Origin: Leptospira kirschneri serovar Cynopteri str. 3522 CT
GTDB taxonomy: Bacteria > Spirochaetota > Leptospiria > Leptospirales > Leptospiraceae
Length of the DNA: 64,000 nucleotides
Assembly: GCF_000243695.2 (NCBI RefSeq)
Contig: NZ_AHMN02000011.1
Span: 447,001-511,000 of the forward strand
Direction: 5' to 3'
In this document: one piece after another, positions 15,601 through 27,284 of the stretch
Position numbering within the stretch: position 1 is the first letter of the stretch
How the letters are laid out: each line of letters starts with the position of its first letter
Translations under genes and position numbers: made by a program
Notes under the pieces: generated by a model
The model's input: only the letters and a program-made list of their open reading frames with translations
The model's database searches: none
Told to the model about the DNA's origin: nothing

Positions 15601-16581
15601 ATGAATAGAAATATTCTTTCATTTCGGTTTAAAAAAACTATCGTTCTTTTCTCGTATCCAAGTCAATGGATTTGGTTTCTGATTCTTTTTTTCTTTTGTT
15701 TTCCTTTTCTAAACTGTGCAACTACACTCCTATTAAACAAACAAAGCGAAACTTCGTTTGATGAATACGTAAAACTTCAACTGCGTCTATTGCAGAATGA
15801 GAAACGTCCCATTCTAGAATTATCGTATATAGTGGATGGAAAGCCTAAATTTCGCTACTATTGCGCGAGTCCTTCGTCGAGTGGAAATTCTAACAAAGAA
15901 TATTCCTACGATATACACCGCCTTAAACTGGATGATGAATGCGATTTGAAAGGGGGTGACGAAGACATTTCTCGGATCCGAGTAGAAAACCCATTTGGGA
16001 AATTATTTCTTCCTGATATAGGAACCGCAATCGTCTTACCATGGTGGGATCTAAATGGTGCAAATATCATTCTCTATCGAGGTACTCCGATTCGAAAAAC
16101 GATTTCCAATATTCAAGAAGCATGGACTGTAGGATGGGGGTCGGATGAAAGACTCTGTCTCTCTGATTCTAAAAATAGAACCCTTGCACTCGACTGTTCC
16201 AAAGAAGAAAAAGAAAATTACACTTTCGGTCGACGACGTGTATGCGTTCGAACTTCCACGGACTGTTCTAAAACATCCACTTCAAAATCACTTCCTTTAT
16301 TGGCAATTCCTAGAACCCCTCCTACCTATTTTATAGCTAAAGTATGGGACGATAAGAAGGATGGAAAAACTTTTCCCGAGTTGGTGGCGATAGCCGTTTG
16401 GTTGTACGAACCAAAATCGACTCAGAAAGGTTCCTCCATTATAGAAATCGAATTTTTGCCTGAGGCCAAACAATTCAGTCCGGGGAATGTAATTGGTTAT
16501 GGAATGCGTTGGCTCCTTTTGCCGTTTACACTGGCTATCGATATCGTTGCTTTTTACTTATATTTTCACCGTTATTATTAA
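15601..16581 (+). CDS. Hypothetical lipoprotein, intact copy of a tandem pair
   Basis: A 326-residue protein of no family I recognise. The N-terminus has a long signal segment ending in FPFLNC, a good lipobox. The body is rich in Cys (YYCASPSS, CDLKGG, LCLSDS, LDCSKEE, VCVRTSTDCSK), suggesting disulfides in an extracytoplasmic protein. The C-terminus has a hydrophobic stretch, GMRWLLLPFTLAIDIVAFYL, reminiscent of the LPFTLxxDI helix of YceK-like lipoproteins. A near-duplicate, broken by a frameshift, follows at 16982. Existence is well supported by the duplication with conserved reading frame; function is unknown. Confidence 0.7.
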   Translation: MNRNILSFRFKKTIVLFSYPSQWIWFLILFFFCFPFLNCATTLLLNKQSETSFDEYVKLQLRLLQNEKRPILELSYIVDGKPKFRYYCASPSSSGNSNKEYSYDIHRLKLDDECDLKGGDEDISRIRVENPFGKLFLPDIGTAIVLPWWDLNGANIILYRGTPIRKTISNIQEAWTVGWGSDERLCLSDSKNRTLALDCSKEEKENYTFGRRRVCVRTSTDCSKTSTSKSLPLLAIPRTPPTYFIAKVWDDKKDGKTFPELVAIAVWLYEPKSTQKGSSIIEIEFLPEAKQFSPGNVIGYGMRWLLLPFTLAIDIVAFYLYFHRYY

Positions 16582-16981
16582 GTGGGGATGGATCTTCTAA
16601 AAAGTATTATCCATCTGACAAAGAAATCTTAAAAGAGTGCAAGGAACTAACCTTTTTCCGAAAATTCAAAATCTTTTAATAAGAACTTATCCAACTCTTG
16701 CATGCTGGACAGAACCCAGAACGTGCTCTATGAAAAGCGTTTTGTTGAGTTTCCGCAGCTTACCCTTTTTGACAAAGTAAAAGAAACTCAAGCCGCTTCG
16801 TTCTTTATGAATTGCTCAGTAAGTTTTGGGACGCGCTGTAAGCATTTATCAAAAATTCGTTTGAGAGTGGAACAATCTTTTCAGTTCAGAACCGGTTTCT
16901 AAAGTCGCACTCACTAAAGGAAGCGTATAATGTTGTATAAAACTCTTTACCGATCCAATACAATCGAATACAAGTCATCCC
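16582..16981. other. Spacer between duplicated lipoprotein genes, with duplicated 5' leader
   Basis: Positions about 16884-16981 repeat 15513-15600, the leader of the upstream copy, almost base for base except for a 10-bp insertion (TGTTGTATAA region at about 16930). The promoter of the lipoprotein gene was therefore duplicated with it. Around 16735-16765, GCGTTTTGTTGAGTTTCCGC resembles the dispersed intergenic repeats. An open frame at 16702-16902 (66 codons) runs into the duplicated leader and is not credible as a gene. Confidence 0.6.
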
Positions 16982-17987
16982 ATGAATAGAAATATTCTTT
17001 CATTTCGGTTTAAAAAACCTATCGTTCTTTTCTCGCATCCAAGTCAATGGATTTGGTTTCTGATCGTCTTTTTCTCTTGTTTTCCTTTTCTAAACTGTGC
17101 GACGATGGAGTTGATAAAGATACAAAAAGAAACTTCGTTTTATGAGTCCGTAGATCCGCCTTTAGATCAACTGCGTCTATTGCAGAATGAGAAACGTCCC
17201 ATTCTAGAATTATCGTATATAGCGGATGGAAAATCTAAATTTCACTACTACTGTGCGGACGCTTTGTCGTCGAGTGAAAACTCTAACAAAGAATATTCCT
17301 ACGATATACGCCACCTTAAATTGAAAAATGAATGCGATTGGAAAGAGGGCGACACAGACATTTCTCGGATCCGAGTAGAAAATGTATCCAGGAAATTATT
17401 TCTTCCTGATATAGGAACCGCGATCGTCTTACCATGGCAGCATTCGGTTATTACAATCTATCGAGGTACTCCGATTCGAAAAACGATTTCCGATATTCAA
17501 AAAGCGTGGTGTAGGTTGGGGATCGGATGAAAGACTCTGTCTCTCTGATTCTAAAAATAGAATCCTTGTACTTGACTGTACTAAATTTGATGTCGGCTCT
17601 GATTTTCGTCGAAATGTATGTATTCAGACGTCTGCGGATTGTTCCCAACCACCTACTTCAAAATTGCTTTCTTTATCGGAAATTCCTAGAACCCCTCCTA
17701 CCATTTTTATAGTTAAGAGATGGGGCGGATCGGGCGAAAAGGATCGTAAGACAGGGAAGACCGTTTTCCTGACGATGGCGATAGCCGTTTGGTTGTACGA
17801 ACCAAAATCGACCCAGAAAGGTTTCTCCATTGTGGATATTGAATTTTTGCCTGAGGCCAAACAATTCAGCCCAGGTAACGTAATTGTCTATGGAATGCGT
17901 TGGGTCCTTTTGCCGTTTACACTGACTCTCGATATCGTTACTGGTATATTTCAAGGTTATGCTAGGTGGTGGAGGAGGGGGCATTAA
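16982..17987 (+). pseudogene. Frameshifted second copy of the tandem lipoprotein gene
   Basis: Residues 1-175 (to ISDIQKAW) align closely with the intact gene at 15601: identical MNRNILSFRFKK start, same FPFLNC lipobox, same RIRVENxxxKLFLPDIGTAIVLPW. At about 17508 the second copy lacks two bases relative to the first (TGG-TGTAGG versus TGG-ACTGTAGG), giving CRLGIG and a stop at 17530. The matching remainder continues in another frame (GWGSDERLCLSDSKN through IPRTPPTIFIV to GMRWVLLPFTLTLDIV) and ends at 17987 with its own tail. So this is one gene split in two. A sequencing error cannot be excluded from this sequence alone. Confidence 0.85.
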
Positions 17988-18035
17988 AAAGATAACCGGC
18001 TCTTAGTTGAAGAATACATATTTGGCATGGCTCTA

Positions 18036-18070
18036 TCGAGATAACTCTTTAAGAATTTCCGTAGATTTCC
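18036..18070. repeat. Short remnant of the 15070-15597 gene region
   Basis: AACTCTTTAAGAATTTCCGTAG at about 18042 nearly repeats AACTCTTTAAGAATTTCCATAG at about 15468-15490, inside the hypothetical minus-strand gene. It lies just after the frameshifted duplicate, so the original duplication unit probably held parts of the minus-strand gene as well. Confidence 0.6.
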
Positions 18071-18113
18071 GCCCCTCCTTCCAAAAATTCCTTCGAAGTT
18101 CTACTTGGATCGT

Positions 18114-20118
<2,005 letters not shown>

Positions 20119-20217
20119 AGAATTGTTGAAAATTAGTCTCCATCAACTTCTGCTTCATGGAAACGGTCGATTGATACAGTTTTTTTTGATCGAATTATAG
20201 AATTTTTCAACAACTCT
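20119..20217. repeat. MITE-like element, family A copy 1
   Basis: A 99-bp element with terminal inverted repeats AGAATTGTTGAAAA and TTTTTCAACAACTCT. The interior (TTCATGGAAACGGTCGATTG...GAATTATAGAA) matches the copies at 21522, 54089 and 61165. It is flanked by TA on both sides outside GAA..CTC. It is too small to code for anything. Confidence 0.85.
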
Positions 20218-20344
20218 ATTTTTGAAATTTGATTTCAACATAGTAGAATATCTTACTCATATTGATATTTTTTAGATTTTTCTATTGATGTTTGTGTAAT
20301 AGATTAACTTTTTATATAGTTTGGAATGGTGAAGTTATTTGGTT

Positions 20345-21190
20345 CTAGTCAAAATGTTCTATTTCCCATTCATTAAAATGAATTTGATTGTTTTCACAGA
20401 CAAGTTCATTTATACAGAAAGAAAAATTTTCAATCGATTTATCTTCTAGAACAAATCGATCCTTATGAATTTCAAAATATCTAAAATCTGTACCTCGATA
20501 AGATTCAGCCAGAAGAAACCGATTATTTCCTAAAGAAAGAAAATCAAAATTGGATTGAGATACTGAAAAACAATCTAAAATATTAGATTTTCGAACTAAA
20601 CAAAGTTCTTTATGATCCGTCGTACTATGTTTCGAAACGGCAAGATAAAGAATCAATTTAACTTCCGAGTCGATTTTATAATTCATCAATAAGTTAATGG
20701 AAAGTTCTGGGAATCTAATTCTTTGTTTGATTTGTTTTTTTAATTCCGGTTCCAAGTTGGACAGATTCTGATCGGGTTGAAAAAATTTATTATCTTCATT
20801 TGGAAACCATTCTTTCCAAGAATCTGTTTTTCTGACTTCGTATAAAGAGCGTTTGGTGAGAATGGGTTGATCTCGAAATGAGATTTCTGCTTCTGCAACT
20901 CGGATCATTTGTGCACAGGCTTCAGTAGTACAAAACGGATCTTTATACCAGATAGGATAACGAACCTTTAAAAGTTTTTGTTCCGGATCAAAAGTGTAGT
21001 TACGACCTTCAATTTCTATGTAAAAGGGAAGTTTTTTGTTTCCTTTTGCAATAAATATCTTTCTGGAATCGATGTCTATCTTTTGACAGTATAAGTTCGA
21101 TAGTATAATCAAAGCCAATAAAAGAAAGGATTTGTTTGATATTTTAGTATTTAGAAATTTATAAAAGTTGAATGTTAGGCGATCTTTCAT
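20345..21190 (-). CDS. Hypothetical lipoprotein
   Basis: A 281-residue protein. After a charged N-terminus, residues about 20-34 (SFLLLALIILSNLYC) form a signal peptide ending in the lipobox SNLYC. The mature part is mostly beta and charged, with a CTTEAC pair near residue 80, CFSV at about 203 and CINELVCENN near the end, pointing to disulfides outside the cytoplasm. I do not recognise a family. It is monocistronic on the minus strand between two MITE copies. Confidence is high that it is a gene, low on any role. Confidence 0.7.
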   Translation of the reverse strand: MKDRLTFNFYKFLNTKISNKSFLLLALIILSNLYCQKIDIDSRKIFIAKGNKKLPFYIEIEGRNYTFDPEQKLLKVRYPIWYKDPFCTTEACAQMIRVAEAEISFRDQPILTKRSLYEVRKTDSWKEWFPNEDNKFFQPDQNLSNLEPELKKQIKQRIRFPELSINLLMNYKIDSEVKLILYLAVSKHSTTDHKELCLVRKSNILDCFSVSQSNFDFLSLGNNRFLLAESYRGTDFRYFEIHKDRFVLEDKSIENFSFCINELVCENNQIHFNEWEIEHFD

Positions 21191-21521
21191 GATTTTAATT
21201 ATCGGGGTATTGCTCGGAATTATGTAATAAGATATTCAACATTTTTTTATTTAAATAACGTAAGTTTGGCATAATCAATGCGAAAGCGATTCTTATGTTG
21301 TGCCTAAAGCGCGGTTCGTAGAGAGCATTTTGCTGAGTTTACGCGATTTGTTTCATTGAATTTTTAATTCGCTAAAATTTTCTCCATGAAATTTAGGTTA
21401 AATAGAGTTGTGATAAAAATTTATTACTTTGTCTCCGTATGTTGATATATTTTATGCCATATTGATGAGCTAATTTATAGTTTATTTAGAAGTTTCTAAT
21501 AGAAACGAATAGATCTAAATT
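21191..21521. repeat. Intergenic dispersed-repeat fragment
   Basis: Upstream gap of the lipoprotein gene at 20345. Positions about 21257-21370 (AATAACGTAAGTTTGGC, AATGCGAAAGCG, GCGCGGTTCGTAGAGAGC) share the terminus and core of the dispersed repeats at 41565, 47160 and 61581, so this looks like a partial copy. No coding frame. Confidence 0.55.
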
Positions 21522-21621
21522 AGAGTTGTTGAAAAATTCCATAGTTCAGATTAACAAAATGCTTCAGTCGACCGTTCCCGTAAAACAGAAATATATGAAG
21601 GATTCATTTTTCAACAACTCT
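21522..21621. repeat. MITE-like element, family A copy 2 (inverted)
   Basis: A 100-bp element starting AGAGTTGTTGAAAAATTCC and ending TTTTTCAACAACTCT. Read on the minus strand, its interior aligns along its whole length with the copy at 54089, including ACGGTCGA and TTTGTTAATCTGAACTATGG. Outside GAG..CTC both flanks are TA. Confidence 0.9.
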
Positions 21622-21709
21622 ATTTTTTTTAAATCAAACTTAAAAAATTTGTACATGCCAAAAATTATTATTTTTGAATATTTAAAAAATAATATATACA
21701 TCTAGGCTA

Positions 21710-22751
21710 TCAAATTTCGTGTTCGACTATAAATTCGTTTCCCGAATCATGTTCGGCGTGAACGAAAAAAAGTAAAGGCAGCTTTTTTATTTTCTGAAAA
21801 CTTTCTTCCTGCGTTAGACGATTTACTATTCTTTCAAAAGACTCCTGCGAGTAAATTCTATCTCTGTGTTCTAAATCGTTTTCATAGATTGTATCTTTAT
21901 CCGTACCATGATAGGTTCTGTATTTTATTTTCGCTTTTTCAACGTTTTTGTAAGTTTCGATACAAAGATAGTACGAAAATCCATCGTCGTCGTAATCCCA
22001 TTCCATAAGAATTGCACCTACTTTAGAATCTGAATTTTTAGAAACACTAAACTCGTTTAGAATAGAATCGATTTCTTTTGCTAAATTTTCCTCGATGGGA
22101 GAAAGTTTTTTAGGATCGGATTTCCAGCCAGACTGAGTGTGTAGATCCTTTAGCTCTGCGAATTTAAACGCTATTTGATGAGGTGTTTCTAATTTAAAAT
22201 TAGATTGTGTGATATTTTTCGTGGCAAACATATCTCGTTCTATAATTTCGGATCGATTTCGAATCAACTCTATACAATCTTGCTCTTTGAAAAACGTCTC
22301 GCTTACAAATTCATTGGAACCGTTTTTTAATAAAAATTGAAATACCGTTAGGTCGATCAAAGGTTTTAGATCATTGTCTTTAGCTAACTTTTCGACCGTA
22401 TAACCGCGATTTAACGCTTCCATCACGGCTCTAATTGCAGACGTTGTATCTTCTAGTTTTACATAAACGCAGGCCAGATTGAGAAAAAAAGATCCTAAAT
22501 CGGTTTGAATTTCCCAGGGATTTCCTAATTCTGCGATTGCTTCTGAATATTGTTGTATTAGAAAATACGCAACTAGAACATTTGTATAAATGTTTCCTTT
22601 GTCTGCTTCGATTTTTTGAAATTGATTTGAAGCTTTCGATTTTTTTGTTTTAGGTTTTGCACTAATTTTCCCTTGTTTTCGTTTGGAATCGGATTCCCAC
22701 TTACATCGATGGATTGTTTTTGATTCTTTCTAAAAGAAAATTTTGATTCAT
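21710..22751 (-). pseudogene. TPR-like hypothetical gene with probable frameshift near its 5' end
   Basis: The minus-strand frame ending at 21710 has a nominal GTG start at 22426, yet it stays open about 90 codons further upstream (through LGSFFLNLACVYVKLEDTT and KGNIYTNVLVAYFLIQQYSE) with no start codon before a TAG near 22733. Those helices look like TPR units and belong to the protein. The only good ATG, at 22751 (MNQNFLLERIKNNPS), is one base out of frame. An A-rich run near 22715 could hold the slip. So this is a gene with a frameshift or an unusual start. The C-terminal 200 residues show no known domain. It lies upstream of nothing on its strand and downstream of the WGR gene. Confidence 0.6.
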
Positions 22752-22821
22752 AATTTATCAAATTGATCTGATAGAAAATATTGCATAACTAAAAACAAAA
22801 GCGAATTGTATTAAGCTTTTA

Positions 22822-24315
22822 TTAAGCACTTTTATACTTAAGCTGTTTTAGATCACAGTCGTTTTCGTCTGCGTCGGTTCGAACTCCAAGATAAGTAGGT
22901 TGATACAAGGAGCCTCCTCTGTATGCATATAAATAACGAACTTCGATTATATCTTTTTCTTCCGGCATTTCAAAGTTGATCGGTATGGTAACGTTACCGA
23001 CTGAAACCCAATCGTTACCGTCGTAGAGACGCATACTAACGCTACGTTTTAAATTTACCGTTTCTACGCTTACCGTTGCGGTTTCATAAAATTTAAATTT
23101 AATCTGAGAGCCTCTGCTTGCGGGACGACCCGCTTTATAAGGAGCATTCAAATCTTTGAATACGATTCCTTCTTTTTGTTTTGTTTGTAATTCTTCGAAC
23201 ATAAGTTTTTTGTCTTTTGTGGACGTGACCAATTTTACGATACGAAAGGTATCATCTGGGGCTTTTAAAATAGATTCCAGTATCGTATAACGTTCTTGAT
23301 AGGGAAGATGTTGAATATCGTTTCCGTCTTTAGAAAAAATGTCGAAAGGATAAAACACGTCTCCGATTGCTTCTCCGTCTAAAATAAAATCTTCTGTAAA
23401 ATCAAGAGAATGATCGTGTAAAATTTGAGAAATTGCAATGATCAAACCTTTACGATTGATTCCTTCTATGTTGTTGCCGATTTTACGAATCATCATACGA
23501 TTTCCGTCTAATTTTTCTTGGGCACCATATTGATCATTTTCGATATATGAGGAAAGTTCTTCTTCGTCGATAGGGTTGAGTAGTTGACAATGAACTCCAC
23601 TGATTCGTTCTTCTTTTGTAGAATGTAGATAAGGAGTACCGGATTCTATTTCCGTGTATCCTTTGGCCATCTTGGAATTTACGAGCTGACGCATAATTTT
23701 TTGTGCGGCCTCATAAGATACTGGCTTTGAGGTTTTGCTTCCGGTTTGGAGAGAGCTTCCCCTTCTGCCGAACGCAAAATGAACTACGTAACCGTCACCT
23801 TCCGGATCTATATTTACATGATAAACTTTATCGCTACCATCCCCTTGATAATAAAGGCTGATTTTATTTAACTCTGTAGAATTTTCCGAAGGAGAGGTTT
23901 CTAAATTTCGTTCTTGAACTTTAGAGTTTTGTTTTAAATTTTCTTTTTTAGTCTCAGTTTTTTGAGAGTGTGGTTCGGTTGGTTTTAAATTTTTTTCAGA
24001 TTTTGAAATTACGATTTTATCTGTTTCTTGCCGACTGGATTTTGTTTTCTCTTCAGGTTTAGAAATTATAATTTTATTAACTTCTTGTTGAACTTCTTTC
24101 GGAGATTTGTTTCCTTCTATATAACCTTTTTTTAATTTTTCTGAAAGTAACTTTTGAGCTTCTTTGACGCAAATTTCTTCGTTATCAAAAGTTTTGGTTT
24201 GAGAAATACCGGCTGTACCGGTTTTACCGTAAGTAACCGTAAAAGAATTTCCGGAAACTTCTATGTTCCAGAATTTATCAGATTTATCGTCTTTGAATGT
24301 TAGGTGGTGGTTCAT
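22822..24315 (-). CDS. WGR-WGR-ATP-dependent DNA ligase fusion protein
   Basis: A 497-residue protein. A WGR domain covers residues 1-69 ([22 protein letters not shown]), a Lys/Glu/Ser-rich linker about 70-150, and a second WGR about 151-222 ([22 protein letters not shown]). The rest has the nucleotidyltransferase motifs of an ATP-dependent ligase: motif I EKLDGNR (Lys about 268, the AMP-accepting residue), LDGEAIGD (IIIa-like), FDIF (III), KEGIVFK (IV) and IKFKF (V). A C-terminal OB-like part follows with [18 protein letters not shown] (motif VI-like). WGR domains are known from PARPs and MolR-type proteins, where they contact nucleic acid. The catalytic set looks intact, so nick sealing on DNA or RNA is likely; the physiological substrate is unknown. 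Confidence 0.85.
   Translation of the reverse strand: MNHHLTFKDDKSDKFWNIEVSGNSFTVTYGKTGTAGISQTKTFDNEEICVKEAQKLLSEKLKKGYIEGNKSPKEVQQEVNKIIISKPEEKTKSSRQETDKIVISKSEKNLKPTEPHSQKTETKKENLKQNSKVQERNLETSPSENSTELNKISLYYQGDGSDKVYHVNIDPEGDGYVVHFAFGRRGSSLQTGSKTSKPVSYEAAQKIMRQLVNSKMAKGYTEIESGTPYLHSTKEERISGVHCQLLNPIDEEELSSYIENDQYGAQEKLDGNRMMIRKIGNNIEGINRKGLIIAISQILHDHSLDFTEDFILDGEAIGDVFYPFDIFSKDGNDIQHLPYQERYTILESILKAPDDTFRIVKLVTSTKDKKLMFEELQTKQKEGIVFKDLNAPYKAGRPASRGSQIKFKFYETATVSVETVNLKRSVSMRLYDGNDWVSVGNVTIPINFEMPEEKDIIEVRYLYAYRGGSLYQPTYLGVRTDADENDCDLKQLKYKSA
24108..24315 (-). repeat. 208-bp WGR cassette, copy 1
   Basis: The first 69 codons of the ligase fusion gene. They match 26725-26932 at 207 of 208 bases by eye; the one difference changes Ile to Thr (GISQ versus GTSQ). 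Identity stops at the ATG on one side and at the end of the WGR domain on the other. Confidence 0.95.
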
Positions 24316-24958
24316 TTGATGGATCCTAGATTCTTTGAAATATAGATTTATTGATTAGTTTATCAGTATATTAAGGTTGAATAATATTTTTAATCGATTG
24401 ATATGTGTTTTTTGTATCTCGGTGGTTAGTAAAGCTCACTATTCAAATGAATACTCAAAATTTTCTACTGAAACGCGCGCTTTTTCATAAAAACTTACAG
24501 TATTCAATTTTATACCTCACGGTTTTATTTTTTTTAGAATGAAAGTTACTCTAACCAATAGAAATCAATCAGAGTCTTCTCTAAAACTTTAAAATTAAGT
24601 CATAACATGGTTGATAACAAACCGTAGTAACTTTTATACATTACGCTTTATACTACAATAGATACGTTTTTAGTAGAATTTAAAAATTATAAGAGTTTCT
24701 ACATGATTGAATTTTATACAACTTCTAAATAACGTGAGTTCTGGTAAGGATTCATTTTTCTAAAAAAATTAGAATCTGAATCCTGCAGATTGATTTTTAA
24801 AATGTGGGAACTACCACAAATCATGGTTTTACGAATCAATTCTAAAATCGTAGAGACTCATACTTTTAGAAAATTCTTTCTTAGCCAAACTCATTTTAAA
24901 TAAAGTAGTAAGTAGTCTTTGAATACAAATTCAAACTCTGTCCTTGTATTGTCCGATC
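24316..24958. other. Gap between the two WGR genes, with repeat motifs
   Basis: 643 bp of AT-rich DNA. It contains AACGTGAGTT at 24731-24740, the terminus of the dispersed repeat family, and TGTGGGAACTACCACA at 24803-24818, a motif that recurs at 61347 and 61407. No ORF of note. The ligase gene promoter must lie here. Confidence 0.5.
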
Positions 24959-26932
24959 TTATTTTTTTACTTTGATATACATATCTCCGTTTTCTTTAAT
25001 TTTATATTCCACATAGTTCGATTTTTTTACAGCCTCTTCTATCTGAGCCAGAGTTACGTCGTGGTATTTTGTTTTAGAGATGATTTCTAAAATGGCGTTA
25101 ACGTGATAAAATGAATCGTCTTTGATAGTACAGAACGCTTTGTACTTCTTTTTATTTTCATAGATAAATGGAATCAGACTGGTTATCTCTGCAATAGGAT
25201 CGGAGACACTCATGATGGAGACAGGAGTGCTAAAATCATCCGTTTCAAGAATATATTGGAATCGTTTTTCTTTTTGGTTAAAGAATTCGTATTTTTTTTC
25301 ACCTTCGGGGGTTTTAATGTAAAGATACTTGCGCCATTGTTTATCACAGATAGAAATCATATCCTTGAGGATTTGTTTTATATCTTTTCTCTCCGCACTT
25401 TGTGCTAAAAGTTTTTCGCCAACTTCCAAAGCAAGTTCTGGTTTGTAATCGCTATTATCCGCAAGCGCTCGTAACAACGGATCTTTAATTTCTGGATGAA
25501 TATCTAGTTTTAAAGGATCACGTCCGTAGGAAACCGTTTTGTTTTTTTCCAATCGATCTTTATTGAAACGTATCTGAAATTTTTGAATCTGTTCGTCAGT
25601 AAGAGGAGTGCCGTTGATATTCAGTTGTTCTAGTTCTGTAAAGTCGTGTAGAAATTCAAGGTCGTTCAATTTTGTGTCTTGCAGAGAAAGTTGGCGTAAC
25701 TTTTTCAATTTCGTTACGGTGGAAAAATCTAACTCTGTACATCTGTCTGCGGTTAAGAAATTAATTTCTTTTAGCATAGAAACGTCTTTGACCGGAGTTC
25801 CGGAAATATCCACACTAAATAGCTTTTTTTTAGCTAATGCCAAAATCGCAATATCAGAAACGGAAGTGTCGGCTAAACGTATGATTTCTAACTTGAATTT
25901 TTTTTCGGCCAAAAGCGCTTCTAAAGGTTTTAGATCAGAAATTGCGGAATCGGTTAAATTCAATTTTTCTAAAGTTAGTATTGATTCAAATGTAGGTTCC
26001 TTATCTTTGTTTTCAGATTGACTGCGGAAAGTTTGTTTCCAAACTTCGCTGAGATTATTCCACCAGTTTGTTTTTAAGTCTGCAAAAGGATCTGCAGGGC
26101 GTTCGGCAATCGGGATTTCGATTTCTATTTCGAATTCGTCACAAAGTTCTTTTAGAAACAGTGAGCCAATATTATAATATTCTAGATTGATTTCATCCTC
26201 CAATTCGTGAATAACTGGAAAAATGGCAGGTTCTCCTTCTTTATTTTTTTCGGTTGGGTGATAGATCCAATCTGAATTGTCCGTAAACTTGAGAGGACAG
26301 AATACGTTACTTTCTTTACCATCGAAGATTTCATAGACCCGATCTCCATCATCGAAAATATCAAAATCGAAATAACATTTTCCTAATTCTATTCGATTTG
26401 TTTTTAACGTGTTATGTTTTTCAATTAGTTTTAAGAATGACTTTGGAAATTTCTTGTAAGAATTTGAATTACCAGGAGGTTCGGCCGTAAGAGTGTTTCC
26501 GTTTTTAAATTCTACGATCAAAGTATTTCCGTTTATTTTTGCCCCCGTCGCATGTTCGAAAATTTTATGTAATACCGGTTCAAAGCCGGTAGAGTCGACT
26601 AGATAAGAAAAGTGTTTTATTAAATCTTTCTGTAGATCTTTAGAATTTACAATTTTTTCCCATTCTTGGCGAAAATCGTTGGGCGTTTGTGCGGAAGTTT
26701 TTTCTTTTTGGGAAAAAGTTTGTGTGTTTCCTTCTATATAACCTTTTTTTAATTTTTCTGAAAGTAACTTTTGAGCTTCTTTGACGCAAATTTCTTCGTT
26801 ATCAAAAGTTTTGGTTTGAGAAGTACCGGCTGTACCGGTTTTACCGTAAGTAACCGTAAAAGAATTTCCGGAAACTTCTATGTTCCAGAATTTATCAGAT
26901 TTATCGTCTTTGAATGTTAGGTGGTGGTTCAT
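24959..26932 (-). CDS. WGR-domain protein with leucine-rich-repeat-like region
   Basis: A 657-residue protein. Residues 1-69 are the same WGR domain as in the neighbouring ligase fusion. Residues about 130-290 form a globular region ([43 protein letters not shown]) that faintly recalls SUKH/SMI1-type folds, though this is uncertain. Residues about 310-470 are leucine-rich-like repeats ([76 protein letters not shown]). The last 160 residues are helical with no recognised family. It probably binds nucleic acid through WGR and partners through the repeats. The transcription unit is separate, with 640 bp to the next gene. Confidence 0.8.
   Translation of the reverse strand: MNHHLTFKDDKSDKFWNIEVSGNSFTVTYGKTGTAGTSQTKTFDNEEICVKEAQKLLSEKLKKGYIEGNTQTFSQKEKTSAQTPNDFRQEWEKIVNSKDLQKDLIKHFSYLVDSTGFEPVLHKIFEHATGAKINGNTLIVEFKNGNTLTAEPPGNSNSYKKFPKSFLKLIEKHNTLKTNRIELGKCYFDFDIFDDGDRVYEIFDGKESNVFCPLKFTDNSDWIYHPTEKNKEGEPAIFPVIHELEDEINLEYYNIGSLFLKELCDEFEIEIEIPIAERPADPFADLKTNWWNNLSEVWKQTFRSQSENKDKEPTFESILTLEKLNLTDSAISDLKPLEALLAEKKFKLEIIRLADTSVSDIAILALAKKKLFSVDISGTPVKDVSMLKEINFLTADRCTELDFSTVTKLKKLRQLSLQDTKLNDLEFLHDFTELEQLNINGTPLTDEQIQKFQIRFNKDRLEKNKTVSYGRDPLKLDIHPEIKDPLLRALADNSDYKPELALEVGEKLLAQSAERKDIKQILKDMISICDKQWRKYLYIKTPEGEKKYEFFNQKEKRFQYILETDDFSTPVSIMSVSDPIAEITSLIPFIYENKKKYKAFCTIKDDSFYHVNAILEIISKTKYHDVTLAQIEEAVKKSNYVEYKIKENGDMYIKVKK
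26725..26932 (-). repeat. 208-bp WGR cassette, copy 2
   Basis: Second copy of the near-identical 5' coding block (see 24108-24315). The sequences upstream of the two ATGs and downstream of codon 69 share no evident similarity. Confidence 0.95.
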
Positions 26933-27284
26933 ATTTCTATCCGAAATTGATTTAGTATATTCTATTTAATGAATACATCTTTGATTTAAATCTGATTCTT
27001 TTTCCAAGATATTCTGAAAAAACGGTTGAATCTATATATTTGTATCTTCTGTCGTTTTTTTTGAGACAAATTTTGAAGTGTATAAAACGGTGTGAGTAAA
27101 ATTTTCTTATGTCGAACTCACGTTAAATAAGTGATCCTCGCTGAACCTTTTGGTTTACTTCAAAAACTTGAGACTATTTCTCTCAAAAAAGACATAAGTT
27201 TCGGAGTAAATAGAGTCTGTGAGGAGTTCTATATTTCCCTGATAGATCAATGTTAACTTTTAATACATTGCTTAAATTAAAGAT
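26933..27284. other. Gap with a dispersed-repeat terminus
   Basis: 352 bp of AT-rich DNA. It holds GAACTCACGTTA at 27114-27125, the inverted terminus of the dispersed repeat family, but no full copy. Nothing coding. Confidence 0.45.

Noticed and set aside
16702..16902. 66-codon ORF in the tandem spacer
   Set aside because: Runs into the duplicated leader; composition is that of repeat sequence.
17527..17712. Short ORF MKDSVSLILK...
   Set aside because: The same words occur out of frame inside the intact copy at 16145, so it is a shadow of the lipoprotein sequence.
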